From Heterobilharzia americana (taxonomy: Eukaryota > Platyhelminthes > Trematoda > Strigeidida > Schistosomatidae): a stretch of 64,000 nt of DNA. Both the position numbers and the translations under genes were made by a program. Position 1 is the stretch's first letter, and every line of letters begins with the position of its first letter. Location: NCBI GenBank assembly GCA_944470555.2, contig OX104134.1, positions 16,223,248 to 16,287,247 of the forward strand, in the 5' to 3' direction. Shown here in pieces: positions 1-13,183 of this stretch. The notes below the pieces were generated by a model. It had not been told where the DNA came from, did no database searches, and saw only the letters and a list, made by a program, of their open reading frames with translations.

Positions 1-181
1 TATCATGTTAAGTGGGCGTAATAAAACGTCAACAGACTATCATTGGATTGAGTAATAAGATACATGCAACTCAGAAAGTGAGAGTGGGTTATGGAATAGT
101 ATGAAAAATAAAGTGAAAAAAAACTAAGGGTCATGAGGCAGTGAAATGTAGGAGATTAAAATGTAAATTTGTAGCTTACTA

Positions 182-1626
182 TTATTTTATTATTTGTCCC
201 TTGTGTTCTTAGAGGAACATACGGCTTCAGTAGCATGTCGTCGTTTCACTCTGTTCTCTGCAGTCTTTTCAACCTGGCTTCACGAATCCCCACAAGCTTT
301 CATTTCTTCCTCATACAATCTCCTCCATGTCACCCTCAACTCGAAAGCCAAACTCATCGTTTCCCCTTCACATTCCACTCAACGGCCTGGCCTGATGCGT
401 GATGTCGTCGAACGGCTTTCTCAGTGTATGCCCAATCCAATCCACCTCCACTTTCTTCTGTACATCTGTTGGGCGATTGATCGATTCTTGATTGGTTCGT
501 CTCCAAGCTAGAGTTCCTTGTTGCTTGTCCTTATTATTCTGGCCATCTGAACTTCAGTGTCAGTATGGAGTAAGCGTAGGTGGTGGGTGGGTGTTGATGA
601 ATGTCTGTAGTTTGTTGGCAATGATCTTCATGACACGTCACGTCTCTGAACCATCACACAGAAGCACTGACTTGACTGAAGTTGGTCTTGAAAATCCGGA
701 TCTTGTTCTTCATGCTGGGTGTAGTGGAGTGCAGTGGAGTGCAGTGCAGTGCAGTGCAGTGCAGTGCAGTGCAGTGCAGTGCAGTGCAGTGCAGTGCAGT
801 AGATCTCCACACTGATTTCAGGTTAATGAAAGCCTGTCTTGCCATCTTTCCAATGCTGGTTTTGACGTCTTCATGTGTGCCACCTGTAGTTGAAAGATGC
901 TGCTTCGGTAGGTAGGTGAAAGAGACTACTTCCTTTAGGTCCCTCCTGTTCAAGGTGATAGGTGCTTGTTGTTGTTGGTTGGGTATCTTCATCACCTCTA
1001 TCTTCTCTACCTCCACTTGAAGGAAGTCCGATCTTCCTTCACTGCCCTGACTCTTCTACCAACTTGTTGGTTTTGCCTGTAGATCTTCGAGTTTGTACGA
1101 CACTAGACATAAATCATCATCGTTGGTGAAATCCAAATCTTCTAGTCGCTTTCATCGTTCCAGCCAGCGTGTGCCCTCTTCTCGCTCCTCACAGTTGTCT
1201 GCTGCATTATCCAGTCGATCACTATCAGGAAGATCGTCGTTGATAGTAGACGGCACCCTGTCTTGTCTTACTCCTGTCTTCACTTCAAAGGCGTCACTGA
1301 GATTTCCATTGTGAATCACTTGGCATGTAGCATCATATAGCATAGCATAAAGCTGTTGAATGAGGTTGATAAAGGTTTGTGGCACTAAAACCATAGTTTT
1401 GGAGCAGCTGCCTGCCAAATTACTTCTCGTTTGACGCCGTCGAAAGCCTTTTCAAAATCCATGAACTTCAGGTAAAGCTCTAGTTGACTGTCATTCTATA
1501 CTCTGTTCTATGATGATGCATAGCGCAGGGTAGTGTTGCAATTTGATCCGGACGTGAATCCAGTCAGCCAGTGTGTTACGGTCGTATTTTCGAATCCATA
1601 GCACGTTTTAATCTCTGCAGTATGAT
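182..1626 (-). mobile_element. RTE-like retrotransposon copy A, 3' part (decayed)
   Basis: This is the 3' half of an old RTE-like non-LTR retrotransposon read on the minus strand. It is recognised by alignment by eye to the nearly intact copy at 50.5-53.7 kb. The same order of blocks is present: the 3' end next to a TTATT-rich tail and GTCCC, then the C-terminal region, the FxDD region and the RT fingers. The frame is broken by many indels and stops, so it is non-functional. A second copy (1,627-2,818) interrupts it, and the element resumes at about 2,819. A pentanucleotide GCAGT tract lies inside it at 731-800. The sequence supports homology and decay. Its age relative to the other copies is inferred from how diverged it is. 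Confidence 0.85.
741..800. repeat. (GCAGT)12 tandem repeat inside RTE copy A
   Basis: Twelve perfect GCAGT units are preceded at 731-740 by one GCAGT and one GGAGT unit. The same place in other copies holds one or two units: GAGTGCGG in copy F, GAGTGCAGTGCAG in copy C. The array therefore grew from a motif already present in the retrotransposon. Confidence 0.95.
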
Positions 1627-2818
1627 TTTATTATTATTTATTATTTGTCCATGGGTTCCTATTGGAACATAGGACTTCAGCAGCACGTCTCCAATGAGCT
1701 CTGTTCTCTGAAATCTTTTCAACCTGGCTCCACGACAGCCCACAACCTCTCATTTCCTCCTAGCACGATCTCCTCCATGTCACCCTCGCCTCAGACGCCC
1801 AACTCGTCGCTTCCCATAGGGGTTCCACTCGAATACCTGGCCTGGCCTGGCCTGGCCTGGCAGGTGGTGTCCCCAGTCGGCCTTCTCAGTGTATGCCCAA
1901 TCCGATCCAATCCAATCCAATCCATCTCCACTTCCTTCCACCACATATTTGTTCAGCGATAGCTTCTTGGTTGGTGCGTCGCCAGGCCGCAGTTCCTTGT
2001 TGCTTATTCTCATTATTTTCGCCATCTGATCTTCAATAACGAGACAGAGTAGGCAGTTGTTGATCAATGTCTGTAGTTTGTTGGAAATGTCTTTCGTAAC
2101 GCGCCAAGTCTCTGAGCCATACAGAAGCACTGACTTGACTGAAGTTGGTGTTGAAAATCCGCATCTTGTTCACACTTTATGCTTAGCTGAGTGCAGTGGA
2201 TCTCGACACTGGTTTCAGGCTAATGAGCGACTGTCTCGCTTTTCCGATCTTGGCTGGCTTTGACATCCTCGTCTGTCCCGCCACCTGTAATTGAAACAGT
2301 GCTTCCTAGATAGGTGAAGGAGGCTTCTCCCTCTAAGTTTCTCCCGTTCATGGTGATTGGAGTTTGTTCTTGTTGCTGTTGTTGTTGTTAGTGACGGTTG
2401 GGTATCTTCATCACTTCTGTCTTCTCTATATTCACTTGAAGTTCCCTCTTCGTTGCCTCGCCTCATCTGTCAACTTGTTAGTTTCCGCCTGTACATCTTC
2501 AAGTTTGTGTGACATCAGACACAAGTCATAGTTAGCGAAATCCAGATCTTCTAGGTTCTTTTCCGCAGTCCGGCGTATCCCCTCTTCTCGCTCCTCACTG
2601 TTTGCTGCATGATCTAGTCGACCACGATCAAGAATATCATGTGTGATAGTAGACAGCCTTGTTTCACTCCTGTGTTCACTTCAAAGTCATCACTGAGCTT
2701 CCCATTGTGAATTACTTGGCTGGCATGTGGCGTCTTCATATAGTTGTTGAAGGAGATTGATAAAGGTTTATGGTATTTCGTAGTGTTGAAGCAGATGCCA
2801 AATTACTTCTCGTTCGAC
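1627..2818 (-). mobile_element. RTE-like retrotransposon copy B, nested in copy A (5'-truncated)
   Basis: This 1.2 kb 3'-end copy is on the minus strand, starting with a TTATTATT-type tail and GTCC, and reaching inward to the RT palm region. It belongs to the same subfamily as C, D and E, sharing for example a GGTGCGTCGCCAGG block absent from F. It is flanked on the left by CTGCAGTATGAT (1,615-1,626) and on the right by CTGCAGGTATGAT (about 2,820-2,832). These look like a target-site duplication in copy A with one later indel. Copy A continues on both sides in register. Internal expansions include CTGGC units (1,836-1,862) and CCAAT units (1,897-1,924). Confidence 0.82.
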
Positions 2819-4950
2819 GCTGCAGGTATGATGCGGCCTAATATTTTGCCTGGTGCAGCATGATTCTGCGCAAGTTCTTGCAAAGACTTAGGTCACCCTT
2901 CTTTAGGAGTTTGACAAGGTAACCCTTCTTCCCATCACTCAGAAGTTATCTTTCCTTCCTTCCTTCCTCGCAAATCTTGTGCAGTAGTGGTGTGAGCGTG
3001 TCCGCTGCAAATGTCTCTGCGTCTGTTTTCAGTGTTTTTGTGGAATTCCATCTGATCCTGCTGCTTCCTTGGATTTTAGCGACACTGTAATGTTCAGGAT
3101 TTCACTTCTGCTTCTGTCGGAGGGCCTGTGTTCACTGATAATTCTGTGACTGGGCTGCTGGTGATATTTCTGAACAAGTTTCAGGTGTACGTCTATTCTA
3201 GAGTTTTTTGAAGTGGTCAGCCCATCGTCTCCTTTGTTTCTCCTATTTCGTGGTAGTTAGGTCTCCTTCACTATCTCTCATTGGTTTCATCTGAATTGAT
3301 CTATCTCCTCCCAGACAGTGAGCAACCTGGTTATTTGATATAATGTTGTTAGGTCTCTCTTACCTGAAGACTGTTCTGCTTCACTTGCAAATGTGGCGTA
3401 GGAGTGTCTTTTGGCTTTCCACACACTCCTCTTCACTTCTTTATCCAGTGTAGTGTTTTACACGTTGTGTTCAGTTCCTCTTTTCAAAGTTCATCCTTGC
3501 ACTGCACTGCACTACACTGCACTACACTGAACTGCACTGCTTCATCTTCTGCTTCACCATCTTACTCTCCCCTCCCTTCTATCAGCTTCCATGTTGAGAT
3601 CCATGGACATCCATTCCCTGTCTCGTGTCCACTTCTTCCTTCCTAATACACTTATGCAGGTTTCTTCCCACATCTCTTTCACATAGTTCCACTGTTCTTC
3701 CATACAGGTTCCTTCAGCGATGTTGTTCAGTTGTCTCCCAAGTTTGTCCTGACGTCTGACTGACGTGGAGATGTTCTTTTGTAGTTTTGTCCTTCAGTTC
3801 ACTTCAGTCCAGTTCACTTTCTGTTCTGGCTGTTGAACATCAACTGTGGTCATCTATCACCAACTTCCTTGAATTGAAGGCTTTCAACTTGGTTTTGAAG
3901 GTGGGTTCATTGCACTAGATAGTGGTGTGAGTGGTGTCAACCTACATCTATCTGCTCCACTCCCTCTTTTATTCATCACATCTCTTCTCCAGTAGGCTGA
4001 CTGCATCTCCACTTTCCTCACATTGAGATCAAGTCGATCTGATTTTCAGTGTAGTGTGTGTTGGTGTCTGGTGAAATCCATGTCGCTCGGTGCCTTGTGA
4101 ATATCCTTGTGTTTGTACACAATGCCTCGCCTCCAATCATCAGGTCGTTGAATGGGGAGAAATGTGCAAACAGTTCTCCATTCTCATTCTGCATTTCACC
4201 CAGTGCTTCTCGACACATGATCAGTTCTCTCTCTCCCTGTGTTGTCCTCTCCGAGTTTGGCATTGGGACATGTCACTCCACCCATTAGAATGAATTTTGA
4301 TATCGCCATCTAGGGTGGAGTCTTGTCCATTACTGATTGCAGTTGTCTACAGAATTCCTCCTTCTTCTCTTTGTCTGCAATATTTGTAGGTGTGTAGCGT
4401 GCGTAGTGTAGCGTAGCATTGTATGATTGTGACTTTCCTTCCTTTCGACTTGAATCTTGCTGTGATGATGCTGATCCTGATCGTGATTGTTGAGGAGATT
4501 GGTTCTCACTGCATGAGATCCATGCGTGCTCTTGGAGTTATCACGATGGCCACTCGAAAACTCAGTGTGCTCGTGGTTGTCGTCTGGGTGACAATATTGG
4601 AGCAGATAAGTGACTGTCCAGTTGACAGTTTGGAGAGTCCACTATCATTCCAACCATAGATTTCTCACAGATTTCTAGCACTTCTATGGTATACCTTCTT
4701 ATGTCTTTTGTAATCTGGGGAGTTTTGTTAAGTTCACACATTATGAGGCTATTCCATGTCCCCATTCTTACTTTCGCTTTCATCGAGAGAGAAGACACAC
4801 AGTCATTTGGCTTCCTGAAGGCTTTCACCAACCGGCGTCATTTCGTCTCTCCGATTCCAGCGAGGAATAAGTTTATTTTTGTTTTTTATATTTTCTTCGT
4901 GTTTTGAAGTTTCTTTAGCGGTCAGATTGGTTTTCCGCTGTAGAGTTTGA
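2819..4950 (-). mobile_element. RTE-like retrotransposon copy A, 5' part (decayed)
   Basis: This continues copy A from the RT fingers through the linker and APE-type endonuclease to near the 5' end. The conserved blocks match copy F in order: the NTP-binding region, the thumb/linker, the region encoding the SDH endonuclease motif (about 3,930), the GDMN-equivalent block (about 4,260), and the stretch around 4,850 near the ORF start. Similarity to copy F stops at about 4,945, in the GCGGTTAGATT-like 5' leader. Short tandem duplications are frequent, including ACTGC units at 3,501-3,540 and TTCC units near 2,952. No intact frame remains. Confidence 0.83.
3501..3540. repeat. Imperfect (ACTGC)8 tandem repeat in copy A
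   Basis: Eight pentamers are present, among them ACTAC and ACTGA variants. The matching site in copy F (near 52,447) has a single TTGCACTGG. This is a second pentamer expansion in the same element, at a different place. Confidence 0.9.
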
Positions 4951-6939
4951 AATAATTCACTTTCATCTCAACTTTCACTTCAATGCGCAGTTTTAACTTC
5001 CAGTTGAAAAAGGATTCATACCACACCTTTGTGTAACTAGTTGGACAAGATCTGTCGAAACCTAAATAAAATCCACTCTATGTGTCCTCCTAATGAATGT
5101 ATCTTTGAATTTTTCGTCTCTATGACGTTGTAGGCTGTGTAGGTAGTGAAATTGTTTTGTTTAGTTTGCATTATGACCGCTATACTGGGGTATGGTGCAT
5201 TAGAAAGATTCGATAAATGAGAGGCACCTTCACAGTTATTGCATACAGCAAATGTATCGTCAACTTACCTCACATTGAACGCCGTTTGATTGATGTTATT
5301 TGTGTCTGTTCTACACTCAACATCTAGATATCAGTGAGCATTGGGTCCCAATGGCTGTCCATGGTGACTGCGTCGATTTGACCAAATTGACTTCATTTGG
5401 CGTGTGACAGTTTCTAAACACTTGCTCTCATTTTTTTCTGAAAAAATTGGTCGCTCATTGAATGAATTTTGTTTCCGACTCTCTTCAAGACTCATCCATG
5501 CATGGGCTTCCGCATAGGTTCGTTCTAAGTAGTAGTGCTTTTTATTGCTCACAGATGCATGTTTCAAATGAATCCCGTTAATTTTATTGTTTATTATAGG
5601 TGCATATCGCTTATAGAATGGCCTAGTTTCTATCTCACACGAAAAAGGCAACTGTTGGTAAGTCTTATGGGGGAAGAGCTGATGTTGTTGTAAAGTCAGC
5701 CAGCACTTATATCGAATACTTCATCCAGTTGGAATGATTTAGGTGTTGCAGAGCAAACTTCATGTTCAAGACATGTGCAAATGTCTATCTTTGTGTATAT
5801 GAATTTTATAATGACTAAATGGTTTTCCACCTATGCGAACTTGCATGAATTATAATTAACTTTGTGCTCATATGGGTTGTATTACTTCATCTTCTGTCTC
5901 TCGATAACATTTTATGCCTCATTATATTACTTACTGACTTATAAGACACTGAATAATTGTCTTGATGTATTCGTGGATGAATGATATTTGCCTCACGAAA
6001 ATGTTTTGCTGCGAAAAGATCTGAGGTTAGTTACATACAGCTGATGGAACGGTGAACATGGTTCATTTTATGTATATTATATGTGCATGAAACTGGAAGT
6101 CCTGATACTAATATTTAAGCCTACATCTTGAGACTTGCCTAAGTAGTCTTCTCTCCTATATGGTTAGTGGAATTAATGCCCAGCAGCTGAATCTTTATAG
6201 GAGTCATAATGTTATTGTGATTCATCCTTAAAGATTGGTTGGTCTGTGAAATTCTAACTCCAGGTTTGCTACTATGTATGAGTATTGACTGTCTGGTTGT
6301 TCAGTTTCTTACTGCTTCTCACCATAAAGTGACATCATTTTAAGAACCACTGAAAACTTAAGAACACTCGACAGATGATTTTGTCCGTGTCAGAACTCCT
6401 CATGAGCTTATGGGTTTACACTGCTGAACAGTCGTAAACAGGAACGAAAAAGATGTCCAGTGTTTTTAGATTTTCAGTATTTCTCCAACTTATATCAATC
6501 TCTAATGAAAAATACCTTTGAAATTCAACTTTCCCTAGAGATCACGGATTTAAAACTCAGTTATCCAGCACAAGAGAAAACTTTTTCGATTGATTCTTGG
6601 GACATTAATGTGCAACAATGTGTTCAGATTACTTCTAATTTGCAGAATGATCACACAGTTCTTTCTTATAGACAAACTAAGTGTTGAATGAATTACGCGG
6701 ACCTCATTAGGTCATAATAAAGTGTTAGTCAGATACGTTTTAGCTACTAAACAAAGCAACCACCTATTGTGAATATTTTGTGCAAGAAAACATCTTCATT
6801 GTTTGAGCACATGTGAGAAATCTTCAATGTAAACACTGTCGTATTTGCACACAGAATGAATGAGAGCAACAGCCAATCAGTTTCGGATATCTTTCACATG
6901 CCTATCTTTGTTCTCATTCTTTGATATTCTGATTACAGA
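4951..6939. other. Unassigned AT-rich interval
   Basis: I see no recognisable gene, RNA or repeat here. A 106-codon minus-strand frame at 5,331-5,651 is rich in charged residues but has no motif I know, and I do not call it a gene. Confidence 0.5.
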
Positions 6940-7069
6940 GTGACTCTAGCAACCACTGAAATAGGCAATTAGATTCCTCCATTTCGGCTGAAAATGTATT
7001 TTTTTCTTGTAAAATGAGGAAAGCTAACTGGTTATTTCACCAGCTGGTAAGATGACCTGTAAATTTACT
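6940..7069. repeat. Palindromic MITE-like element, copy 1 (decayed)
   Basis: A left end with TGACTCTAGCAACCACTGAAAT and a right end with GTTATTTCACCAGCTGGTAAG then GATGACC match the ends of the better copies at 33.0-33.4 kb. The central CCTCCATTTCGGCTGAAAA block is also shared. The outer part of the left repeat is lost. Confidence 0.6.
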
Positions 7070-10000
7070 CCCGATTGGGCTGGCTATTCTTTTATGGCCT
7101 CGTAAACTTTACAGATATTTTGCAAAATACAAATAATAGTGCATTGTTTTAGCTAACAGTCTAGTTTCATCTCTCTGAGTCGACTGGTGTGACGTTAGTG
7201 GTTGTAGGGTCAAATCCCATATGGTAACTCGGTGAATAATACTAGTTAGAGCCAGTGTTGTGCATTTCCTCCAATCTCGAAAGTGAATCCAAGCCAAGGT
7301 TAAGATCACAAACATCGAACAAACTGTCAAGAGACAGACACGACAGTCTACTTGCGAAACTGTTTTATAGATCATTAAGTTTGAAATTGTTCTTCATCTC
7401 TCTTCAAATACAGCTGTTTGTCCATCTTCGTTGCTGCAATCCAGGAGACACTATTTTCACTTATTAACTGACTGTCAAACTGACTCAATGCAGTTTCACT
7501 TAGAGCTTATCCAATTAAAAATATCTAAAATGAATTATATCAGCATATGTAACATGTGTTGATCATTTCCTCTTCAACACAAATCATACTGTGCGATAAA
7601 TATATCTTATTTGTCACGCGTTTCGATTGCTTCTTCTACTGACATGATTATAATACACTTTCTAACTTTGTAACTTTTTCAAGCTTCCATTGAACACATC
7701 AATTAATTTTGGTGACAACTTTCGATAAACTATTTAATTTGACATTGTGCAAATATGTAAGAATGTGGTTTCGTTAGTGAAAAGCACAAAGGCTTATTAT
7801 AAGCAGGATATATTAAAATTTTGGTAAATTTACACATTTATCGATCCTATGATCGATGATTCTTCCTATGACTTGGGAAATAAGAATTTTTTTTTAGTTT
7901 TTAGGCCAATCAAATAATCTTGTTGCCAATCAATAACTCACTATGTTTCAATGTAATGATGTATGATTTATTTAATTATTGCAATAAACAATTCCTTGTT
8001 AAAGGAATAACTGATATTTATTTTATCCTGATAAATGCTGTCTGCTTGTGTTATTCATTGAATTCAAACTTTTGGTTATGCCAGCATCTGAAATGTTAAA
8101 CTATGTGCACTTAAATATCTGAAGTAATATTGGTCCCCATAAATATGTAGACGTGTTTTTTTCACAGGTGGAGCTAAACACAGTTCCTCGCACAGCTAAG
8201 TCTGCTTCCACTGGCTAAGTAAATCCTACATTTTCTCAGCCAGTAATAACAGCGAATCTGTCATTAGTTGGGAATAGTTAAAACTGAAACACTTCATATC
8301 AGTATGTCAGCAAACAATGCTAAATTGTATCTCAAAGACTCTGCATCTTGTTAATGTCTCTACTTGGTATGACTATCTCATTTTTGAAATATATTTTGAC
8401 TAAGAAGTTTACTGCGAACAGATAAATTCACCTAATGTCAGGTGAGCAGTTATGAGACTCACTGAACCTATATATGAAAAGTTAAGTAAGAATAGAGAGA
8501 CGGCATCATCTGATGATAAAACTATGGAAATTTTGAGGGATAACTCACCACAGACTCTACCTAGCATGATCATGGATGGTTAATTAGAAGTGCTTCAACG
8601 AATTGTACTGTTTCGAGCGCTATTGTAATGAGCGACAATGTCACATGACCTCCCGACCAATGAATCTGAATGCTGGCTTAAAGTTGCAAAATCCAGCCAG
8701 TGTGGTGCCATTATGTGTGTCTACGTTTAGAGATCTGGTAAAAGATGAACATCTGTATCATACATGCATGTTCAGCTCCAGAACCTGTCTCGTCTCCATC
8801 AGTCTGCGATTTCCGAGCTTCACTTACACCCGAATAATTATAGAGTCTACAACTGTCAACACCATGCTCGTCGAAATTCTTCAAGTCAGGACTGCTCTCC
8901 TCTCTTGAAGAACAGCATAATCGTCGGCTGAAACTAGTAGGAGGATCTATATCTTTTTCACATACACCATCTAACGTTTCAGTTAGTCTAACTGAAAAAA
9001 CTCCACCAAAGTCTTTACGTTAGTCGTGGCCCGCTGCTGCACCTTGTTACAGCTTGACTACAGGCACTGAGACTTCTCCGATAACTGGAGGTCCTACCTT
9101 AGTTTTCTTTCCAGGCTAACTGGGTAACAGGAGATTGAAGAGTAGCTGAAAGCCAGTTAAGCTGATCGTTGAGGTGTTCTACCCATCAGTCAATACGTCA
9201 TATTTGCGAATGAATCAAGGACTTATCCTTCACCGTATTCTCACTTACTGCCAAGCTTTTAAACCTGGTTTCATCTCTATATCTAAACAACTGTCTAATA
9301 ATATCTATCAGTGTTTCCTTCTCCACTTTCGTAGCTTTAGCTTTTCTTCATTGCTTCAGGTCATTATGTAAACCTATATATCTGTTTACATCTAAACTAC
9401 TTCAACTCTCATTGTTCCCGCAACCCATAGGAAGCATTCACTTGCATCAATTAGTTTGAATGAAACCACTCATATACAATGGCTTTTCCGCGTCTTTTTC
9501 TGATAATCAGTTACTGTCTTCACTGTCGTTTTTACAACATACAAGTGATGGTAAAATCTTCTATGAGATGAGTAGCGTTATCTTGTTTCAAAGCTGGATA
9601 TCGAGTTCCTTGTTTCAAAGCAGTCTAAGCATTCTCATGATTGAGTTGAAGTCGTATCACCCTTCCATTTGTAGTCTTCTTATGCCCACTTAGGAACCGA
9701 TACGAATGTGTTCAAACCAGTGTGTGACCACTATTCAAGCATATGCCCTAAAAGGTATGACATTTCTTGGGAGCTAACTGCTATAGTCTGTGTCCGTGGT
9801 TTGGCTTTCATTGACTGGTAGTAGATCAGAAACTATCTTTGTGTCAAACATTCATTCTGGTAAAAAAACGGTTGGTTTTCTATTGATAACTGCAGTAGGT
9901 GACCACCATTTTTTGTTCTTTCAACTGGGATTCCGAAAGTTCCTTCTCAGTGTCTTTCCATGTGGTTTAACTGTCTTATCTATGCACTGGGGTTACCAGA

Positions 10001-11624
10001 TAAGACAAACAAATCTAAACTATTGGCTTTTGGTTGAGTACTAAAAGGTCTTCTATAAAGTTAGTTTTTCATTCCATCCAAGCTTTAGGGATGTTTACAG
10101 ACTATGGGATATGTCGCTGTTTTTTTAACCTTGTTCTATTCAGTTGATAAATGCACATTGGACTGTCGACTGAAATCCATTCAAGCGGCATATGCTACAT
10201 CTACACCTACGGAACCGACAGAACTAACTGAAGAGTCCCTAGATAGCTGGAGAATAAATTCCGCAGATATACTACAATTGACAAGTCGGATATAGGGAAT
10301 AATCACACCAAAGTTATTGAATGCGTATTCCGCATTCTCAGTGTGCATGCATAAACTAACTGCCAGAATTATGCCTTGTCAGGCATTTTACCCAATTTTA
10401 CGAATACTGCTGTTATTAAAAGTCCTGGTTTAAAGAGACCAGGGATGATAGTACGTCGACCGAAAGTGTAATCACTAGCTTCAGTACAGAAAACAATCAA
10501 ATGATAATGCAGACTTATTAACAGAGAAATGTGAGGAAATTTTGGAACACAACAAAATTAGGATTTGATATTGATGCGAAAAAACTTTAATCTTAGTAGA
10601 AGTATGATAGACAATAGGAATCCTGACTATCCACACCATGGAAGATCTCTTCTTCTTGAGATTTTGAAAATGAAATCTAAATAATAAGTAAAGGTCATCT
10701 TACCGGCGTGAATGCAGATAGAAAACAAAATTAGCTTCATATCATTACTGTTTAGCTTTTTTGGAGGTTCTAGCCGTGGAAGTTCATACGATAGGAAGGA
10801 ATGGGATATTCTGGACCTAGCTTGCCATCCTTTTTATCCTCAGGGCACATGTCGCTATTATCACAACTCATACAGTCAGCAGCTAAACTTCTCCGTCAGT
10901 CCCTCAGTGTTAAGTAAACTATGTAACCTATAACAATTATTGCTATTAATTTTATCGCTGTCCAGCAAACATTACCGGCATGAAGAGCCTAAATGAGTGA
11001 GGTTTCTAATAGGTACAGCCCGTTGGGTCTGATGTGATATACAAACTCGATCACGACATCAATATCTCAGTCGTTGACAGAGTTTTACTATTTATGGGTT
11101 TATAGATTAATTTCTTGACCTAAAGGGTAGCCAAACTGTAGTCACTAGAACTATAAACACTACATCAACTCTTCGTAAGGGTTCCAATTTATTATACATA
11201 ATTTCTAGCACATTTCTTTGAGAAACTAAAGGAGGGAAATGAACTAAATTATATATAGTATTTGATATTGTTGTCAGTTCTTCATTAATGATTCGGGTTT
11301 CCTGACAAAGTGTGTACATTACAGAGGGCAGAAAAATGAACTTGGCTAACAGGAATTACAAAATAAATAAAAGTTTAAGGGTTTTCTTTCTTTGACTAAG
11401 AATATTGTCTGACTTTAGTATATGAAACCTAACAACTTTCAGTGGCATTAGGGACTATAAACTGACAAAAGTGACTTTAATGGAAAGACTGTTGAGTGTC
11501 AAAAGTGCTTAGCAGTCTAAGGTGATCATAAAATGAGAAGTTTATGGTGTGATGTCAAAACTAACTGGTGCAACGAACTCAGAGGGTGATTATATAAATA
11601 ATATCACAGAATTGCAGTCATCTG

Positions 11625-11627
<3 letters not shown>
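7070..11627. other. Unassigned interval
   Basis: No gene is recognised. Several plus-strand frames of 60-100 codons lie between 8,600 and 10,300 (for example 8,603-8,908, 9,460-9,693, 9,790-10,044 and 10,104-10,295). None shows a domain, signal peptide or splice pattern I can name. They could be decayed mobile DNA or chance frames. Confidence 0.45.

Positions 11628-11679
<52 letters not shown>
11628..11679. repeat. (TA)26 microsatellite
   Basis: An uninterrupted TA dinucleotide run of 52 bases. Confidence 0.97.
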
Positions 11680-11682
<3 letters not shown>

Positions 11683-13127
11683 CCTGCTTTACGTGTTCCT
11701 TGTTATTGTCTATGAACGAAACAAACTTCCGATTCACTTTTCAGATTACACTGACTTAAATCCCACTATCGAATTTGACTAAAATCCATAGCGAGAGTTT
11801 TTTCTTTGTTCATTCAAACGGTTAAATACTTTCTATACATTAAATAAGAGATAAGATAAAAGAAAAATACCTGGTTGTTGAACCGAGAAGTAAGTGAGAA
11901 ACGTTGTCATAGAAATAAGAATTAGCACGGGGAACAAGTAAAGCAAGATTATGATTTACTTGGTTTTCATTTCCCTCGTCTTTCCAATTGTAAAAATATC
12001 ACTGATTAAATTTCTCATCATAATTTATTTCAACTTGAAATGGAATTATCCTCATCAACCATGGATATTTTCTGATTCAAAACAATTGAAATACTTTGAA
12101 GTATTCATTGTAGTAAACAAATAAAATTGAAAAAGAAAACTACTTTGTTTGTTGATGGAGGGATAAAATGGTGGCCATTTTGCTGTTGTTGTTTATCTTA
12201 CATTAATGCTGAAGTGCAGCAGATTCAGTGTTTACTTGCCTCAATGAAATAAATATGTATTGATACGAATAGGGTATGTCTACATGAGCATAGGACAACA
12301 ACTAACAATCGGACAAGAAAGTGATTTCCTACCGATTACAAATGCTGTTGCCTTACTCATACTTCACAAAAATGCACATTAAGGACTTAAGAACCTAATA
12401 TGGACGTGTTTTACGCATAAAATGCATTGTTGATGTGTGCTGAAACCAACACAAGCGTTTCTTGATAAAAAAGTTTTATTCCCCCAAATGAGTATTGATA
12501 ACGTCAACTTTAATATTCTGGGAATTTAAACCATTATCAAGCAGGTCAATAACTAATCTTCATTGCAACAACAGCATTCAACCTTAACAAAGAGAAAGTG
12601 TTATTAGAAATCATACAGGAAGGCTAAAACGCAGATCATTTTGCAACAGACACTAGACTTGATGAACAATAGGGAGATGAAGCCAGAAGAATTTGTACGT
12701 TGTACACCTACACTCAACTTTTTCAGGATTTTGATTCTGTCTCCTTCAACTTTTACTGCAAGCCTTTCGCATCGACATATTGACCTATAACACACTGTTG
12801 ACTAGTTGACAAGATCCACATACAACTGAGAATAATTGAGATACAACGAGTTTTTTTTTAGGTTTTGAAGTGTTATGACGTAAACATGCTTCGTTGTCTT
12901 CATCTTTAACAATGACATTGATGGGTGACATCGAATAAATTAATTTCTAACCAACTCTAACCACTTCAAGAAGTTTCATACAAAGGGGAAAGACTGAACA
13001 CATAGATTTTGGGATTTGCCATCCATAGCTGAGCCAAAAGTATTTGTACATGGAACTGAAAGACTAAATAAATTCAGTTCTCCTGCAGTGACTTCTGAAG
13101 TCAACAACTAACCCAATCGTGGGTGAG
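11680..13127. other. Unassigned AT-rich interval
   Basis: Nothing recognisable between the TA tract and the target site of RTE copy C. Confidence 0.5.
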
Positions 13128-13136
13128 AGTGGATGA

Positions 13137-13137
<1 letters not shown>

Positions 13138-13183
<46 letters not shown>
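13138..13183. repeat. (ATT)15 tail microsatellite of copy C
   Basis: About fifteen ATT units (TAA in element orientation) sit exactly at the 3' terminus of copy C. Copies D, E and F have four or five. This indicates expansion of the retrotransposon tail after insertion. Confidence 0.93.

Noticed and set aside
741..800. CRISPR-like array
   Set aside because: Pentamer units without spacers; this is a simple tandem repeat, and the genome is eukaryotic.
628..1016. Proteins rich in ALHCT or VQCSA repeats
   Set aside because: They are translations of the GCAGT tandem repeat inside a dead retrotransposon.
5331..5651. 106-codon minus-strand frame as a gene
   Set aside because: No recognisable domain, splice context or conservation signal; a 16-base match to the 46.9 kb repeat is too short to mean anything.
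8603..10295. Run of short plus-strand frames as exons of one gene
   Set aside because: Frames do not connect through convincing splice sites and contain no known domain.
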